Positions 21,900-35,900 of a stretch of DNA of 64,000 bases are shown here, piece after piece (the first letter of the stretch is position 1; the number at the start of each line of letters is the position of its first letter). The notes under the pieces were generated by a model. It was not told the origin of the DNA and made no database searches. It worked only from the letters and a program-made list of their open reading frames with translations. The translations under genes and the position numbers were made by a program. This stretch comes from Trileptium ribeirensis (lineage: Eukaryota; Nematoda; Enoplea; Enoplida; Thoracostomopsidae), in assembly GCA_030248225.1 (NCBI GenBank), contig JASANE010028639.1, positions 1 through 64,000 of the forward strand, given 5' to 3'.

Positions 21900-24210
21900 G
21901 GAAAAGATATGTAGTCCGGCCCTCGGATAAACCTGACAAAACATGAGTGTGGACCGAGTGGTTCGGACTGCTAAATATGACCAGATGACGGCTGGAGCTC
22001 TTCATGATGAAGCTCGCCTGACTGCCAGATTATCAGATTAACTGCCAGCATTCTAGGATGGGCAAAATTGAACTAGAAGCGAAAATTAGATTGACATCAG
22101 ATCCTGTCGTTGCAGTGGTTCCGGAGCCGCTTCTCATGGGGTTGCTCCGGTCAAACTTGAGGGCGTAAAAGATCAGTTTTTCTATAGTGTTAGTCCAAAA
22201 ACTAAAATTAGAACTGCTATATATGCTTCTGAAGAGCTTACTGTAAGTTTTATTAATTAACCAATTTTCAGACGTGATTCTGTTGTAATAAAAGTTTGTT
22301 TCAAAATTAATGGCGGAACGCGGGACCTCTACCTTGCATCCATGTACTTACCCTATGATGTGAGAGAGGGGCTGCCGGGAAAAAGCCTGAAGGATATAAC
22401 AAGTTTTTTGCGAAATTAAGACAATAGAATTGATAATAGGTTGTGGAGCTAATGCTCACAACATGATATGGGGTAGTAGCAACACTAATAGAAGAGGTGA
22501 AGAACTGGCGGCCTTTCTCTTGACTACCAATCTTTGGATTGTTAATCAGGGCAAAGAGTCGACTTTTTCATTCGCAATAGACGAGAAGTTATTGATTTGA
22601 CATTAACTAGTACGTTAATTGAACAATATATCTGTAGTTGGGAAGTGTTAAAAGACTATTCTGGATCGGACCACAAGTTTATTCGGCACAGAGTGGATGT
22701 AACTTCTGTTAAACTGGAAAACCCTAGTTCAACATTAGGAAATTAAATTGGAATTCATATAAAAGAAGAGTAGAGAAGATTATAAATGCTGAAGAATGGG
22801 TTCAGTGTAATAGTAAAGATGACATTGATATTACTGTGAAGAAATTAACTAGCACCCTTATAACTGCGGCGGAAGAGAAATGTCCGATGAAATCTAATCG
22901 GGCGAATTGCAATAGATGGTGTAATGGGAAGTTAGCAAGTACTAAGAAAAAAGTCAGGAAACTTTACAGAATGGCTGTTAAATATGGAGACAAAGCAACG
23001 TGGAACAAATATAGTATGTTGCCAAATTAGTATAAGTGCCTGATTAAAAATAGAAAATTAGAAACATGAAGGAAATTCTGTGAATCGATTCACTCGGTTC
23101 CAAAAAGTAACAGAATAAACAAAATTATGAAAAAGAATAATCGGAATGTGTTGGGGAGGATCAAAGACGGAAATGGATTTTTGTTGATAGCGAAGAAGAG
23201 GCTCTGGAAGGAACGATGCGTACTCACGTACAGGGTGTGAGGTTGATAATGGAATCAATTTTGTTGAAAGGAATAGGCCTAATAGAACCAGTAGATTCGA
23301 CGTGTATTTAATAGATAATATGATTAATCAAAAGAATGTGACTGAATCACTAAGAAGCTTTGGTGCTCATAAAGCACCGGGTTCGGATATGATTTATCCG
23401 ATTCTGCTGCAGATTTGCATTGAGTAGATAATGGATGTTTTGGTAACTATTTACAGATCGTGTCTCCGACTAGGCTATATGTCTTAGTCTTGGAGACAAA
23501 GCAAAATGACTTTTATTCCGAAACCAAGCAAAGACGACTATACTGACTCTAAGTCGTATCGTCCGATAAGACTTTCGTCATTTCTGTTGAAAGCATTGGC
23601 AAAGATTTTAAACAGTTATATAAGAGATGAAGTTTTAAAGGTGTTCCCCTATATGAAAATCAGCATGCCTATAAACGAGGCAGAAGATTTCGGCTTCTGT
23701 TTAGGGCATCTTGGATTGAAAGTCAAATGAACCTTGGCAAATACTCTGCTGCAGTGTTTCTGGACATATCTGGTGCCTTCGACTGTACTGGGATTTCTTT
23801 TATCATTGACAGTCTAGAGAACCGGTGAATTGCAATGTGTGTCAAGTATTGGCTATCAGAATTGCTTTCAACGAGAAGTATAACAGCTGAATTGGGGGTG
23901 GTTAGATGCACTGTAAAAGTTTCCAGAGGATTTTCCCAAGAAGGCGTGCTATCTCCGCTTCTGTGGAGCTTGGTGGTTGATGAACTTTTGCAAATCACCA
24001 ACCTTAACAGGGTTATATGTGTGGGCTACTCTGATGATTTAGTAGTAATGGGGTCTTCAACCTCTCTACAAACTGTTTGTAATACACTCCAGAATGGATT
24101 AAATAGGAGTTTCATTGGTGTGAGAGTAGAGGACTGGCTGTGAATGCAGCAAAAAATAATAGTGTTATTTTCACAAGGAAAAGGAGTATAATTGGATACT
24201 AGTGAAGCTC
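21900..24210 (+). pseudogene. Decayed non-LTR retrotransposon (LINE) with AP endonuclease and RT
   Basis: Plus-strand homology runs from the endonuclease to the RT. The endonuclease (about 22260-22720) shows LYLASMYLPYD, ANAHNMIWGSSNTNRRGEEL, LWIVNQGKESTF, VIDLTLTSTLIEQYICSWEV and SGSDHKF. RT blocks are MTFIPKPSKDDYTDSKSYRP (23506), LSSFLLKALAKILNSYIRDE, FLDISGAFDCT (about 23758), SRGFSQEGVLSPLLWSLVVD (about 23922) and the catalytic GYSDDLVV (about 24022-24045; a variant of the usual YADD). Many stops and frameshifts make it dead. Motif style fits the Jockey/R1-like group. It should nick the target and prime on it in life. Confidence 0.85.
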
Positions 24211-26715
24211 GCTTGCGAGCCAGAATTCGAGTGGTGAGAACAATCCCTTGAAGTCTGTTGTAGAAAGCACACACAAACAAAGCCTACACACAGTACGCAG
24301 GTGCAGGATTATATAAACCGTGAGTGATGAGTCATAGTTACGCCCGCCTCTTTTGATAGCCAACGTATGCAGTGGACAAAACATCATACAACGAGTACAA
24401 AAACAATCAACTAACAATTTAACAATTCAATAAAACCCTAAATTGACCGTGAAAAGAACGCTAAAGAATTCAAACCGACACTTGAGAAAAATCTCATTTT
24501 TAATACCAAGTATGAAACAGAAGTGTGAGAAATATTTGCCACACAATATTTTTGACACTCGCAATGAGCTTGTTGGCCCAGAAAACCTCATATAAGACAC
24601 TAAAAGCAACAAAAACACATATTTAGGTGCATTTCCCACGACTTTTCACAAAATATGAAATTTGGCGCCAACTATAAGCTTATAGACTCCAGATTGGGAA
24701 GCGGTTGAACAACTTGTTATATGTCATTGGAAAGCCCTAGTACAGCTACATGGAATAGGCCTATTAGTTTGCAAATAGCTCTTGTACTTATTGAGAAAAG
24801 TCGCAAAGACTGGACGGGGTGCCCGAAAAATGGGCCAAAATGACATCATTTTGCTCCATAACTTTTCCCACGGCAGAAAACTCAAAAATCGGACGCTGAA
24901 TAACAAGCTTTTCTGTAATCGAAATTAGGACGAATACCAACTCACTGGGGTTTACGAGGATCAGTCCTGTTAGTAAAATGTCAGATAGTATAGTTGTAGC
25001 CAGCGTGTGGCGTTCTTTCGTTTGGCTTTGCAAAATAAATCGTTAACCTTTGAAATACTGAACGTGACATTTTTAGCATGTTTTCACGGATATTGTTTGC
25101 TATTACGTAGAGCGATGCATATCTGTCGTGCTATAAATGCTGGGCTCGCGAATATTTGCTTCGTTAATTTGAACATACATGTTCGATGTTTGAAGACTTA
25201 AGGGGGATGTAACCGGGTCCTAGGGGGATACTGTCGATCTCCCAGGGGGGTAAGCCGGTCGACAGATTGGACATCGTCGATGGGCGAGGAAAAGTGTGCG
25301 GCGCCTTTGGTATCGCTTATGTATTCGGTGCCTGCGGCGCCGTCAGTGGGGAGGGGGTTGATCAGGCGTCCGGGGGGGGGGGGGTGATGGTTGGAACCCA
25401 GGAGAGGGGGTGATGCCCCAGCCCTATGAGCAAGTATATATGATTTTGAAATTTTTGTTTCTAGACTGAAACAATGCAATACGGAAGCGAAGTATAGATT
25501 TGTTTGTTTTATAGTTTTGACATCTTTCGAGATGCTTCACGCTGACTATTCGGTTTCCATCGTAAGAAACATATTGCCATGAGTCCTATACCTACATGTG
25601 TTTAACAATGCTTAGTTTATAAACCATTACAACATGTTTGTACGATGTTGCTGATTACGCAATTTCATTGAGGTCGTCAGTATTGATTTCAACCCTGTCA
25701 AAAGCACTATATACATTAACTTATCTCGCAAGCAAAAATGAAACGGAGCGAGCATGGTTTCAAGTGGTCGTTTTGTGTAATCACCTGGTAACCGGCTTTG
25801 TATCTGAGGTATATACTACACTAATACCTCTGTAACCTTGAACTCAATAAAAACCCTTAATGCAGACTTCACACTATAATATCCCCACTGTTTGTTACCT
25901 ATGTAACCCACACAGTGTCAGGCACACCCTCGAAAACAGGGCGTCCAAGCAACCCCATTGATCTTCAAATTTTTAACGGCAGTTAGCTATGTGCAATGTC
26001 ATTTTCTGACGACATCAACGACACTGTTATCTAAAGTTTTATTGGTGGCGTACAGCACATCTACATCATCGTCCCATCATACAAATGGTCTGGATAACAA
26101 AGTGGGAGCATACTTTAACACAGAAGTCGGGTTCGAAGTTAACAGTTAATGCGAAACAAGGAATTTCAGTTTTATTTGTGTAAAATATAGTTTATACCTA
26201 TATATCCGTTTTGACTTTTCGTTCATTTTTTGTAGCAATATTATTTTCTTCAAAATTTGAATATTAAACCTGTGCAGCAACAGCATTTGCATTAAAACAT
26301 ATTTTGGAACACTCAGTAAACATAAACTTAAATTCTTCAAACCTTGTTCCATGATTTTACATGAATAAACAAACATATGCATTCTACATATTACATCGTA
26401 GCATTGTTACCTTGTATTATTCCTTTTACAAGGTCACGAGATTGACTTCAGATGCAGGGCTAAGTTGGTGTGAAAAAATGATGAATCTGCAATACAACTG
26501 GGAATTTGGGATTAGGCTCGGCTCAGCTCTAGAGCAGAGCCGACTCTGTCTTGATATCTGAAGAACCAAGCCAGGGTTCAAGATATGTTTGAGAGATTGG
26601 AGTCTAGTGTATGAAGAAAATCTGGGTTAGACTTTTGAAGGCTTTATTCTAAAACAACAAACATTTATTATAACAAGTGAAGTTATAGCACAATAGTCTG
26701 CCAAAAGCAAGAGCA
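24211..26715. other. Non-coding stretch with a G-rich segment
   Basis: No supported gene. 25200-25440 is G-rich with a run of 13 G at 25372-25384 plus GAGGGGG and GGGGGG blocks, so quadruplex formation is possible. An imperfect palindrome GGCTCAGCTCTAGAGCAGAG lies near 26520-26540. Confidence 0.5.
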
Positions 26716-27028
26716 GCAAAAAACACATCGGTTTGGGTCTTAAAAGCATCTATATGGTTTGTTCGACGGTTTGAATGTGTTCTCTCTAAATATTAGGGAG
26801 TCGCTAACTTTCATTGTTGGGAGACTGAAGGTTGAATTTAGCTTGTTATCGGAAGTGCCGAAACGAGAAGATCAAAAAACACATCGGTTTGGGTCTTAAA
26901 AGCAACTATATGGTTTGTTCGACGGTTTGAATGTGTTCTCTCTAAATATTAGGGAGTCGCTAACTTTCATTGTTGGGAGACTGAAGGTTGATTTTAGCTT
27001 GTTATCGGAAGTGCCGAAACGAGAAGAA
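26716..27028. repeat. Two tandem copies of a 157-bp unit
   Basis: AAACACATCGGTTTGGGTCT occurs at 26721 and 26878. The units match almost base for base through GGAAGTGCCGAAACGAGAAG. Confidence 0.9.
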
Positions 27029-27119
27029 GACTCGTTCATGAATAGCCGAGTCGGCAAGAACTTTAAAAACATGACCCTTTACCACCAATAATAAATATAT
27101 ACTAAGCTTCTAGGCTGTG

Positions 27120-27715
27120 GTGGATCCTGGAATTCACCGGAGAGCGATCCCGTGGTTCGTGTCCACCCCATTCAACCCCTGAGGCGCCGCTTCCCCAGGT
27201 ACCCTTCATGCGCCGCACACCCCCAAGTAGCCGCACCCCCTAGGCGCCGCAGCCCCTCCCCCGAAGGCGCTGCAGCCACCATTTCCCTCTCTCACAAGGC
27301 CCGCAACCTTCCTTATGCGCCGTATCTCTCCGAGGTGCCCCCCCAACGCGCGGCACCCCCGCCCCACTTCGGGGGTGCCGCACTCCCCGTCCGACGTGCC
27401 GCACCCCCCACCGAGGCCTCGCGCTCTCCTAGGGCGTCGTAGGCCACCCCTCGGCGGTACCGTACCTCCCGAGCTATCGCCTGCCGTGAAGAGCCGGTTC
27501 CCGGATGCGTCGCAGCCCACGCCTCCCGAGGCACCACAACCGCCTTCGCCGCTTTACGAGGCGCCTCATACCCCTTATTCGCAGCCTCCCTAGGCGTCGC
27601 ATCCACCCGAGATTCCGTAGCCCCCGAAGGAGTCACACCCACCCCGAGTTGCCGCTCCTCCCGAAGTGTCCCGAGGCGCCGCCTCGAGCCGGCCCGCTCT
27701 AGCCCTTGCTTCTAA
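27120..27715. repeat. GC-rich degenerate minisatellite
   Basis: About 590 bp of C/G-rich sequence in an AT-rich setting, built from loosely repeated words such as AGGCGCCGCA, GCGCCGCAC and CCGAGGC every 15-30 bp. All frames give long proline/arginine ORFs because stop codons are rare in such sequence. I do not take them as genes. Confidence 0.6.
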
Positions 27716-28764
27716 GCTTATAACTAATATTCGAATTTGCTGAAAAACAAAACCTATGTAGATGGCAAGCTATGTCTCAAGGTATAAAAAATTTATTTAG
27801 AAACAGAAATGTGTGGTATATGTTTCTTTATTTCGTTATCTCGGTAATGAAACAAAAATGAGGTTGCCGTATGAGGGAAACAAAATATTGTGGACTGGCG
27901 AGTGCCGATTCTATTTACCGGAGAATGCACTTGCGGGATATAACGCTGCTTCAAAAATATATCTCCATTCAGTCAAAGCAGTGCTCTTGAAATTTTCCTT
28001 AATTTAATGCGCTCCGTTCGTGCAGTAAATCTTATGCCGCCTAGGACGAAATAATAAAAACAAATAAACAACGATGTCTGTTTTCGATGGAGACCAAACT
28101 TTTTTAGTTTTTAAAAAGATATATCTCCAAAAGAAAGCAAGCGCCCGCGTTTCAAAAAGTTCCAGAAAAGTTCTTTAAAAATGCATCAGTATTGGCACAA
28201 AATATATGATTGGGACACTGAAGTGTCCCTATAATATAGATGAACATTGACTGTGAAATTTGGATTGTTATGTGTTCGTGTTATATAGCCTTGTACAAAC
28301 CCACATATTATATACATACTGGGAACAGATACTATCGAAATGGAATCATTCCATATGTTTTTTCACAAAATTTTTCACCTAAATTCCCAAACTTCCAATC
28401 CAATCACTTCCTCCTGCTACGCAGTCATACCTTGGAGCACACATTTGTCCAACGGTCCTGTTTTATAAGCGCAACCCTTCGACTGAATTAGTGCTTTGAT
28501 TTATTTTTACATCACACCCATCGCAATTGTTGAAATTGAGATGAATTAAAAATGTAGTATTGTTTGGCAGATTGAAAAAATAAATTAATATGACTTGAGC
28601 AGAATTTTTAGCTTTTGTTTAATCCATAGTGACTGACGCTGGTCTCAGTTTTAATTAGTCTCCGTCACAAAAATTTCACTGTGTGCAAAACTCTTCGAAA
28701 TAGCAATAAAGCAATTAAACAAGTCCGGTCTCAAACAGTATTTATAGATACTGATAGAATTATG
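27716..28764. other. Non-coding stretch
   Basis: No supported gene. A perfect small hairpin, GGGACACTGAAGTGTCCC, lies at about 28213-28230. Confidence 0.45.
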
Positions 28765-29262
28765 CTGCGGTAAGGTGTAAAAGGACACCCATGTGAAAGT
28801 TTTGTCTATCCTGATCGTCTCTGCCACAATTTATTATATGGAATATTGGACACCATAGTGCTTCACGCAGTATTTTAAGATAGTATACATAGGTAGTGTA
28901 GTGTCGGTCATGGTATGGTGTAGACTACACCGTTAATTTTTTAGAAAAGTTATATGGTGTCACCTACACCATGCTGTTATTTACACATCTATGTCACGCG
29001 TTTGGGCATGGAGTCTGCGACACCGTCAGTAAAAACAATTAGTAGATATGGAACCATAGTTGAGTTGATGGTGTCTTATACACTATCTGTTCTGTTATAT
29101 AGTACAGGTATATACTGTATACCATTTGATGGTATGGTGTAGATTATTGGTGGAAAACTTTCACATTGGGGTCCTTTATATCATACACATCACATTGTCA
29201 TAGAATACAGCGACAATATCGTGCTCGCAACGCCAGACTAACGTTAGTCCTACCGCAAAATA
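28765..29262. mobile_element. MITE-like element with inverted ends
   Basis: The left end CTGCGGTAAGG...AAAGGACACCCATGTGAAAG and the right end CTTTCACATTGGGGTCCTTT...CCTACCGC are inverted copies, although the right arm has about 70 extra bases. The inside has repeated TGGTATGGTGTAGA words and no ORF. A fragment of the same family lies at about 51900-51963. Confidence 0.55.
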
Positions 29263-30120
29263 AAATAATTATAAATTAAACATAATTATAAATTTTGTCG
29301 CTTTCTGTGCGTACTTCTATGGCCGCTCGGGCCAATGTAAGGTCTTAGAGGTAGACGTGGAACGCGTCATAAGTTTTTTTCCATTTGTCGCTAGGCGAGG
29401 GTTGAATTCATACGTCCATTGTTTGGAACGGCGGCCAGTGCCAAAAGTAAACATACGAATATAAACACAAAATTTAAGCGAAGTCACACAAAAACAGCGA
29501 TTTCTTTTCCGTGGCCTGAAGCAAGAGATTCTCATCCCAACACATACAACAAACCAGATATTCATAAGTTTAGAAGAATATCAATATAGCCTGGACACCC
29601 TTTAGCAGTAATATATATTATAGAACTTCTCAACAAATTTATTTTCATTAGCCCAGGTTGTTATACAAGAAATCAGATCTAATAAGATATAAGACATTAA
29701 AGCTTATAGCCTTTTCGTTGTTTCAAAATCCATGTGAATCGGACAAGTATGACTGACAACAGCGAAATACATTTAAGGTTTCACAAAATATTTACTTTGA
29801 ATTAATATATAATAGGAACACAAGTCAATTGGATGAAGCTTCAAACGAGTAACAATATATCAAAAATCATTTTAGCTCTGAAACCGTGTTAACAAACATG
29901 ATATTATAATATGATTTTATGTATATATTGTCTGGAAACCTTACATTGAATTATATTAATAAATATGATGCGTAACCAATCACAGTTGACATGTGCCTAA
30001 TCTCAGTGACTAAAGAAAGAAAGCATATAAACGGATATATATTTAGGTATATTCAGATAGCCTATAACGTTGTTAATAATTGACTGACTAATATTTTATT
30101 AACCCTTTAACTGCCTGAGC
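29263..30120. other. Non-coding stretch
   Basis: I see nothing coding or repeated in it that I can support. Confidence 0.4.
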
Positions 30121-30490
30121 TAGTGTATATACTGTGCAATTATTGATAAGTTATATCCCGCGCAGCGGATCGAACCCCGTGTAAAATTACATTTTTAGTT
30201 TATAACACTAATTTATAAATCTGTATCATGCGTACGTTTAAACGTCTTACGAACAGAAGTGGTTCACACTTTCAAACTTTAAACTAAATATTTGATGAAA
30301 TATTGTGGGTACTGTAGAATGTTTGATAAGTTATAGCACGCGCCGCGGATCGAACCCCGTATAAAATTACATTTCTTGTTTATAACACTAATTTATAAAT
30401 CTGTATCAAGCGTACGTTTTACCGTTTTAAGAACAAAAGTGGATCACAATTTCAAACATTAAACTAAATATTTGATGAAATATTAAACTT
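30121..30490. repeat. Two tandem copies of a 180-bp unit
   Basis: GATAAGTTATA followed by CGGATCGAACCCCGT occurs at 30145 and 30325. The units stay alignable through TATTTGATGAAATATT. Confidence 0.88.
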
Positions 30491-32680
30491 AAACTTTAAG
30501 TAAAACGTTTTGAGCGAATATTATTAACTTTTTATTAAAACCCGAGAAAATTTACGAATTGTTATTTATGTTAGATAAACATCTACAATGACAATATGTT
30601 GCATGTTTAGCAGTCTCACGAATTATTTTAAATTTATATCCAACTTTTATACTTCGTATTACACTGCATTGCTATATCGCAATCCGTTGTAGGAAATAAT
30701 ATTCAGCAAAGATAAAAGCTTAGTCTCATACAATTGATTTAAAATTAATTTACAGCTTTGTAAAATGTACACCTGATATTAACACTTGAAATTTACATTT
30801 AAATTTTGATTTAAAAATTAAAGATTTCCGTATAACAACAAGCGTTCCAAAGTACTATTATACCCATGCTGGTTGAACACGATAATCTATTTGAAAACAA
30901 CTGACTATTCCAGTCAGTCGTAAGAATAAAAATCTAAATATTACACAAGTTAACTATTTATGCTTTCTGAGCCAGAAACTTTATCCAATGTTATTTACTA
31001 AAATAAAGCATCATAATTCGAAGCTGCAGGGTAAAGCAGCATTTATGTGGTTTGTTTCTCAATTCAATGACCTGTTTCATCACACACGCCACAACCACAC
31101 ACATATTTTCGAGTAGGTGTACCAATTATTCCGTGAACACAGCATGAAGTAGCAATATATATGTAGCTCTAACTATATCTGTAGATTGAAGCCCTACATA
31201 CCAAACCAAATGTTTGCATAATGTGATATATTTTCTGCCGATTTGTATTCCTGCCTAGCAACAACAGTAATATCTGTTTGTAAAACAGTGGAACACTGAA
31301 TTAATAATCACTGATTTGACTTTTGTGATACCATAAAAAGTCTTTATATCGCTTTGCCAGAACATTGTACTACAGAGTAAAATTTGACATTTAGCAAATA
31401 GATTAAAACATTATAATAAAAATGTTCAATTAGATTAAGGTATATATAAACACGTTAATTGTGATAAATATATATATGGCTAAATATAGATGTTATATGG
31501 TTGCACGCAGTCATACACACATATTAGATATAAGTATAATATTCCTCATATCCATAATTTATAGGTATCTTCATCTCTAAACTAAAACCTCCGATAATAT
31601 TTTTATTGCAACATGCACGTTGGGACACTGTTATTCGATTTAATCTGACAGCATATATGGTACATGCCTAATATGTACAGTTAGCAGTGTAATATCACCA
31701 GGCTGTATTAACTCAACGCCGTATTAACAAGCATAATTATTTATTAATAGTTACAGAAGGCAGAGACAGCTCTTAATTTTTAGTCTCAGATGTTCTCGTC
31801 GAATTGCGTGCCAAAAGTTGCGACAACTTTCGATGCAAGAATAACAATAAATTTGATTGCGCTGAGGCCACGCTAAATTTTATGTGGCATAAAATGTGTA
31901 ATTAATTTGTCGTTTGAAATTTGCCTTAAGTATACATATACAGTAATGGTTAAGTTCCCGATGTTTATGACTCTTTATGAAACGGCAATTGTAATGTATA
32001 GACACAGAAATCGCAATGCTCGCTGCAACGTTTTCCAAACATAATATTCTGAGTTTTAACTGGTGTAAAATACCCGGTGGTCTTACTTACTACGTTTGGC
32101 AAATACAAAGAAAAATCATAAACAGTTTATTGAAAAGGAAACATAACGAATCTACAGAATGACGGTTACACAGTATACGGCTGACTACGAGGCCAAAAAT
32201 GACAACTGAGGTGCAAGACCTAAAATGGACTTGTTTATATAGACAAATAATATTAATTACAAATAAGGAAACAAAAAAGCAATTTCAGAAAATAGGAACC
32301 GAGTCCTGACATATTTTCAGATTGTAAAAAATATTCTTTATGCAGCAACTGATTTTGTACTGCAACAATAGCTATACTTAATTAATTGTAATAATGCAAT
32401 AACGCAGCACAAACAAATAAATGCATAACTTTTAAAATTGTAACTTTTAAAATGTAATGCGTTGACATTCAAAATTTAGAAAGTACACGCGGATTTCACT
32501 TTATGCCTGCCATGGTTCCGTACTTGGAACGGCGGAACTCCAGTCTATAATTCGTTTTCCCGAATAGACGCTATAAAATCAGTTTTCACATAGGAAATTA
32601 CAACGCAACTCATCAAGAATCTCGTCCTATCGTTTTTTTGTAATTAATTATAATATTATAGTAACACGTGTATAAAGTTT
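30491..32680. other. Non-coding AT-rich stretch
   Basis: No supported gene or clear repeat on either strand. Confidence 0.4.
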
Positions 32681-32998
32681 CTGAGAATTGAGGCACAGAT
32701 TTTGAATCAAAATCAAATCAAATAAGACTCTACAATACAAACTTTTAGACAATTGAGGCACAGATTTTGAATCAAAATCAAACCAAATAAGGCTATACAG
32801 TACAAACGTTCAGAGAATTGAGGCACAGATTTTGAATCAAAATCAAACTAAATAAGACTCTACAGTACAAATTTTCAGAGAATTGAGGCACAGATTTTGA
32901 ATCAAAATCAAACCAAATAAGACTCTACAGTACAAACGTTCAGAGAATTGAGGCACATATTTTGAATCAAAATCAAACCAAATAAGACTCTACAATAT
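32681..32998. repeat. Five tandem copies of a 65-bp unit
   Basis: AATTGAGGCACAGATTTTGA starts at 32686, 32751, 32816 and 32881, with a one-base variant at 32946. The spacing is exactly 65 bp and divergence is low. Confidence 0.95.
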
Positions 32999-35900
32999 GC
33001 AAATAGATATTACACCGTTGCATATATTAATATATAATGTTTTTATAATTTTAACTTAATGTCTATTGTATATTATGTTTGCCTCGGAGGTTACTTGCTC
33101 TGTTGGCGATATGTAGTATTAATGAACCATGAAACAACTCGTAAACAGCTCAGTGTTTAGTGTTGCCCGCATGGAACCAAATAATCTGTTTTTAATTCCT
33201 GGCACCCGCTTATGTTTGTCAAACATTGCACGATACGCAAATTAGCTCTGCCATTAAAAGATTAATTTTCCTTTTGCCATGGTAGTGGCAGCAAGAAAAA
33301 TTATTTTATTTTAAATAAAACCAATATTATCGTTGCATCACGTTCGTGCATACGCCAAATAACTATCCACACCAATAAAGTTTTTTCCAGCATAAAATGA
33401 AGCTTTAATTTTAATTAAACGTAAACGATCAAATCCATCAAGTAAACTCCGAACAACTTAAAGACGCTTAATTAATTACAATTTGCGACAGCTTGACAGG
33501 TTTTCTCCGGCTATATAGTTATGGCAATTGTAGTACAAAACCGTTGTAGTGCTGCTTACTCATATATTCATTATGATACACTACTAAACGAACGTTTTGT
33601 CGGACCATGCCCTGGGAATTGAACACTCATAAGTGTTGACGAAAACAAAGTCCCAAGATCGCGGCGTAACGTTTACAGCGATGACTGACGAAAACTTAAC
33701 CACCAGGGCACTAATGTTTCTGCTCAAAATCCGTTTGCGTCAGCCATAATTTGATTAACAGCTTGACAGATTTTCCTTCGGAAGATGAGCTTACAAGGGC
33801 ACGGCAGGTAGGCTTCTGCAATATTTGGGCTGTATGTTAAGCTCGTTCAACATCTGTAGTTAACTATTTAGTTAAGCTTCAAAATGTTCTGAACTTGACG
33901 ATTTATCTGTTAATATCACCAGTGCGTATTAAATAATATAATTCCATATATATAGCGCGAAATAAAATCATTGTTTGGTTTAAAAGAAGTAATAAAATCA
34001 AAACGCCAAACTCGTTGAACCGTAATGACAGCAACAACTAATATGTCATGCATTGATTCGACCACTAATATAAATAAATATATGTTTTGAGTCATGCGAA
34101 ATATAGATAAAGTAGCAAGTTGTAATAAAAAAGTTCTGTTTTCGTCTCATACCAAGAAGTTTGGTGCTACAAAACAAGGCTAAACTACGCAACAACCAAC
34201 AAACAACAAACTCTTCGAGACAAAAACAATTTTTTTCGTACAACTACAACTTTTTGTCTATTGATGGTAACAACGTCAGCGACTTCATTTTTGTACGATG
34301 ACACAGGAAATGTCTCGATGGTCAGCGGGGTTTTCAGCGTTCCGTAGATGTTGGTTCGTTTTGGAAACATTCCAGATTAATGCTAGCTTGATAATAACAT
34401 AACGGACTTAGACAATTTGACTTGACATCATCATAACTACATTATATCTATTATAAATATATATATATGTATGTATATCATATAATATACATGTATGTAT
34501 ATATTATAATATTATATGTGAATATAAGTAACATCTTACTACGCTAGCGTATATATCGTAGCTGAACACGCTGTGATATGGGCCTGTGGTGTAAAGCTAG
34601 CGCGCCAATCTTGCAAGCTAGAATCCCGACTGGTCGAATGAATGATCGCTCGTGGATCTTCTAATATATGTAATGTGAAAACACGACAGGAATAATTTCA
34701 GGAATTGCTAATAATAATACCACTACACAAAAGACTTATAAAGAATGTGACATGTTTATTAGTACCGCTGCCACAAACAAAAGGAAGTTAGTGTTTTATA
34801 GGCGGCAATTTAGAATTGAGGGCACACTGTAAAGCCAGAGGACGCCAGGGAAACGTGGAGGGCGGCGGCGACCTCGATCCGTCTCTTGCTGCACTTCCGA
34901 CTCTTTTATCTGGGCCGGACGTTATAACGTTGCAAAAGGAACAGGTTAAAGCGGAGCGGCAGCTCCCCGACTCAGACTTGGGCGGGGTATACCGAGAAAC
35001 GTATAGTATTCATTTCACTGCTGTTCCTAACAGTTACATTCGCCAGTAAAAAATCAAATTATTAAAGGCGTATAAAATTAAAAACGACATTGACGTAGAC
35101 TCACTTTATTTAAGGTATTTTAGCATTGCCTGCTAGAATCCTATGCTTATACATTTGAGCTTTTGGCAATTAGAGCCTCATTGTCTGTTTTTTCATTATT
35201 TCATATTTATATTTATTGACGTTAAGAATTCATGAGATAGAATTCCATAATTCACAGCACATAACTATATGGTAAGTCGAAATATGCGGGTTGACGCGAA
35301 GTTCTTGCATACACATGTGGAGAGCATGCTGCACGTTACCACGCATTGCGGTATTTTACTCCTGGTGTTTGTCGCGTATTTCTTGGGCAGCCTTTATGCA
35401 TTATTCTAGCATTAACTGAGAAAATAACTCATTGACTTGTGCTCACAATTTGTAACTTGACGACCATAGTTTCGCCGTCGAGCCGAAAGATGGCTCAAAC
35501 TTATGCGCGAGTTCACTTTGGTTGCGAACACCAAGGTTGTTCTTTTATCAAAATCACGAATTGGTTTACGCAGAAATTAGCGTTCACTTTTTTGCCATTG
35601 GTTTTCGCATTTTTTGTGAATACTCTGCGCTCTGCGATGGACGACTGGAATGCGTTCGCGCACTTTTGATTATTTCGCACGTATTCCGCGTTATCCAATG
35701 ACATTTTGTACCAGACAGCGATGTATCTGCATATTACTGTATACGAAAAAACGCGATTACTCATCACATTATCACTTATACGTGGCCAGCCAAATACGAT
35801 GCTAAATCGCACATTGTGTAACACCTACATAAGGAAAAACGTGATTTTTTCGCTCTCATCACTTTTACAATCGTGACCTGACTTGACAAAATAACCACCC

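Noticed and set aside
27152..27702. Proline/arginine-rich ORFs in several frames
   Set aside because: GC-rich sequence lacks stop codons in all frames; no start context, domain or splice evidence.
32681..32998. CRISPR array
   Set aside because: The whole 65-bp unit repeats with no unique spacers, and the genome is eukaryotic.
33607..33715. tRNA-like feature on the minus strand (TGCCCTG...CAGGGCA stem, GTTCAATTCC box-B-like word)
   Set aside because: The T-stem does not pair and the length of about 105 nt does not fit; chance or a tRNA-derived relic at best.
34816..35049. GC-richer 77-codon ORF as a gene
   Set aside because: Could be an exon, but no domain, partner exon or clear donor was found.
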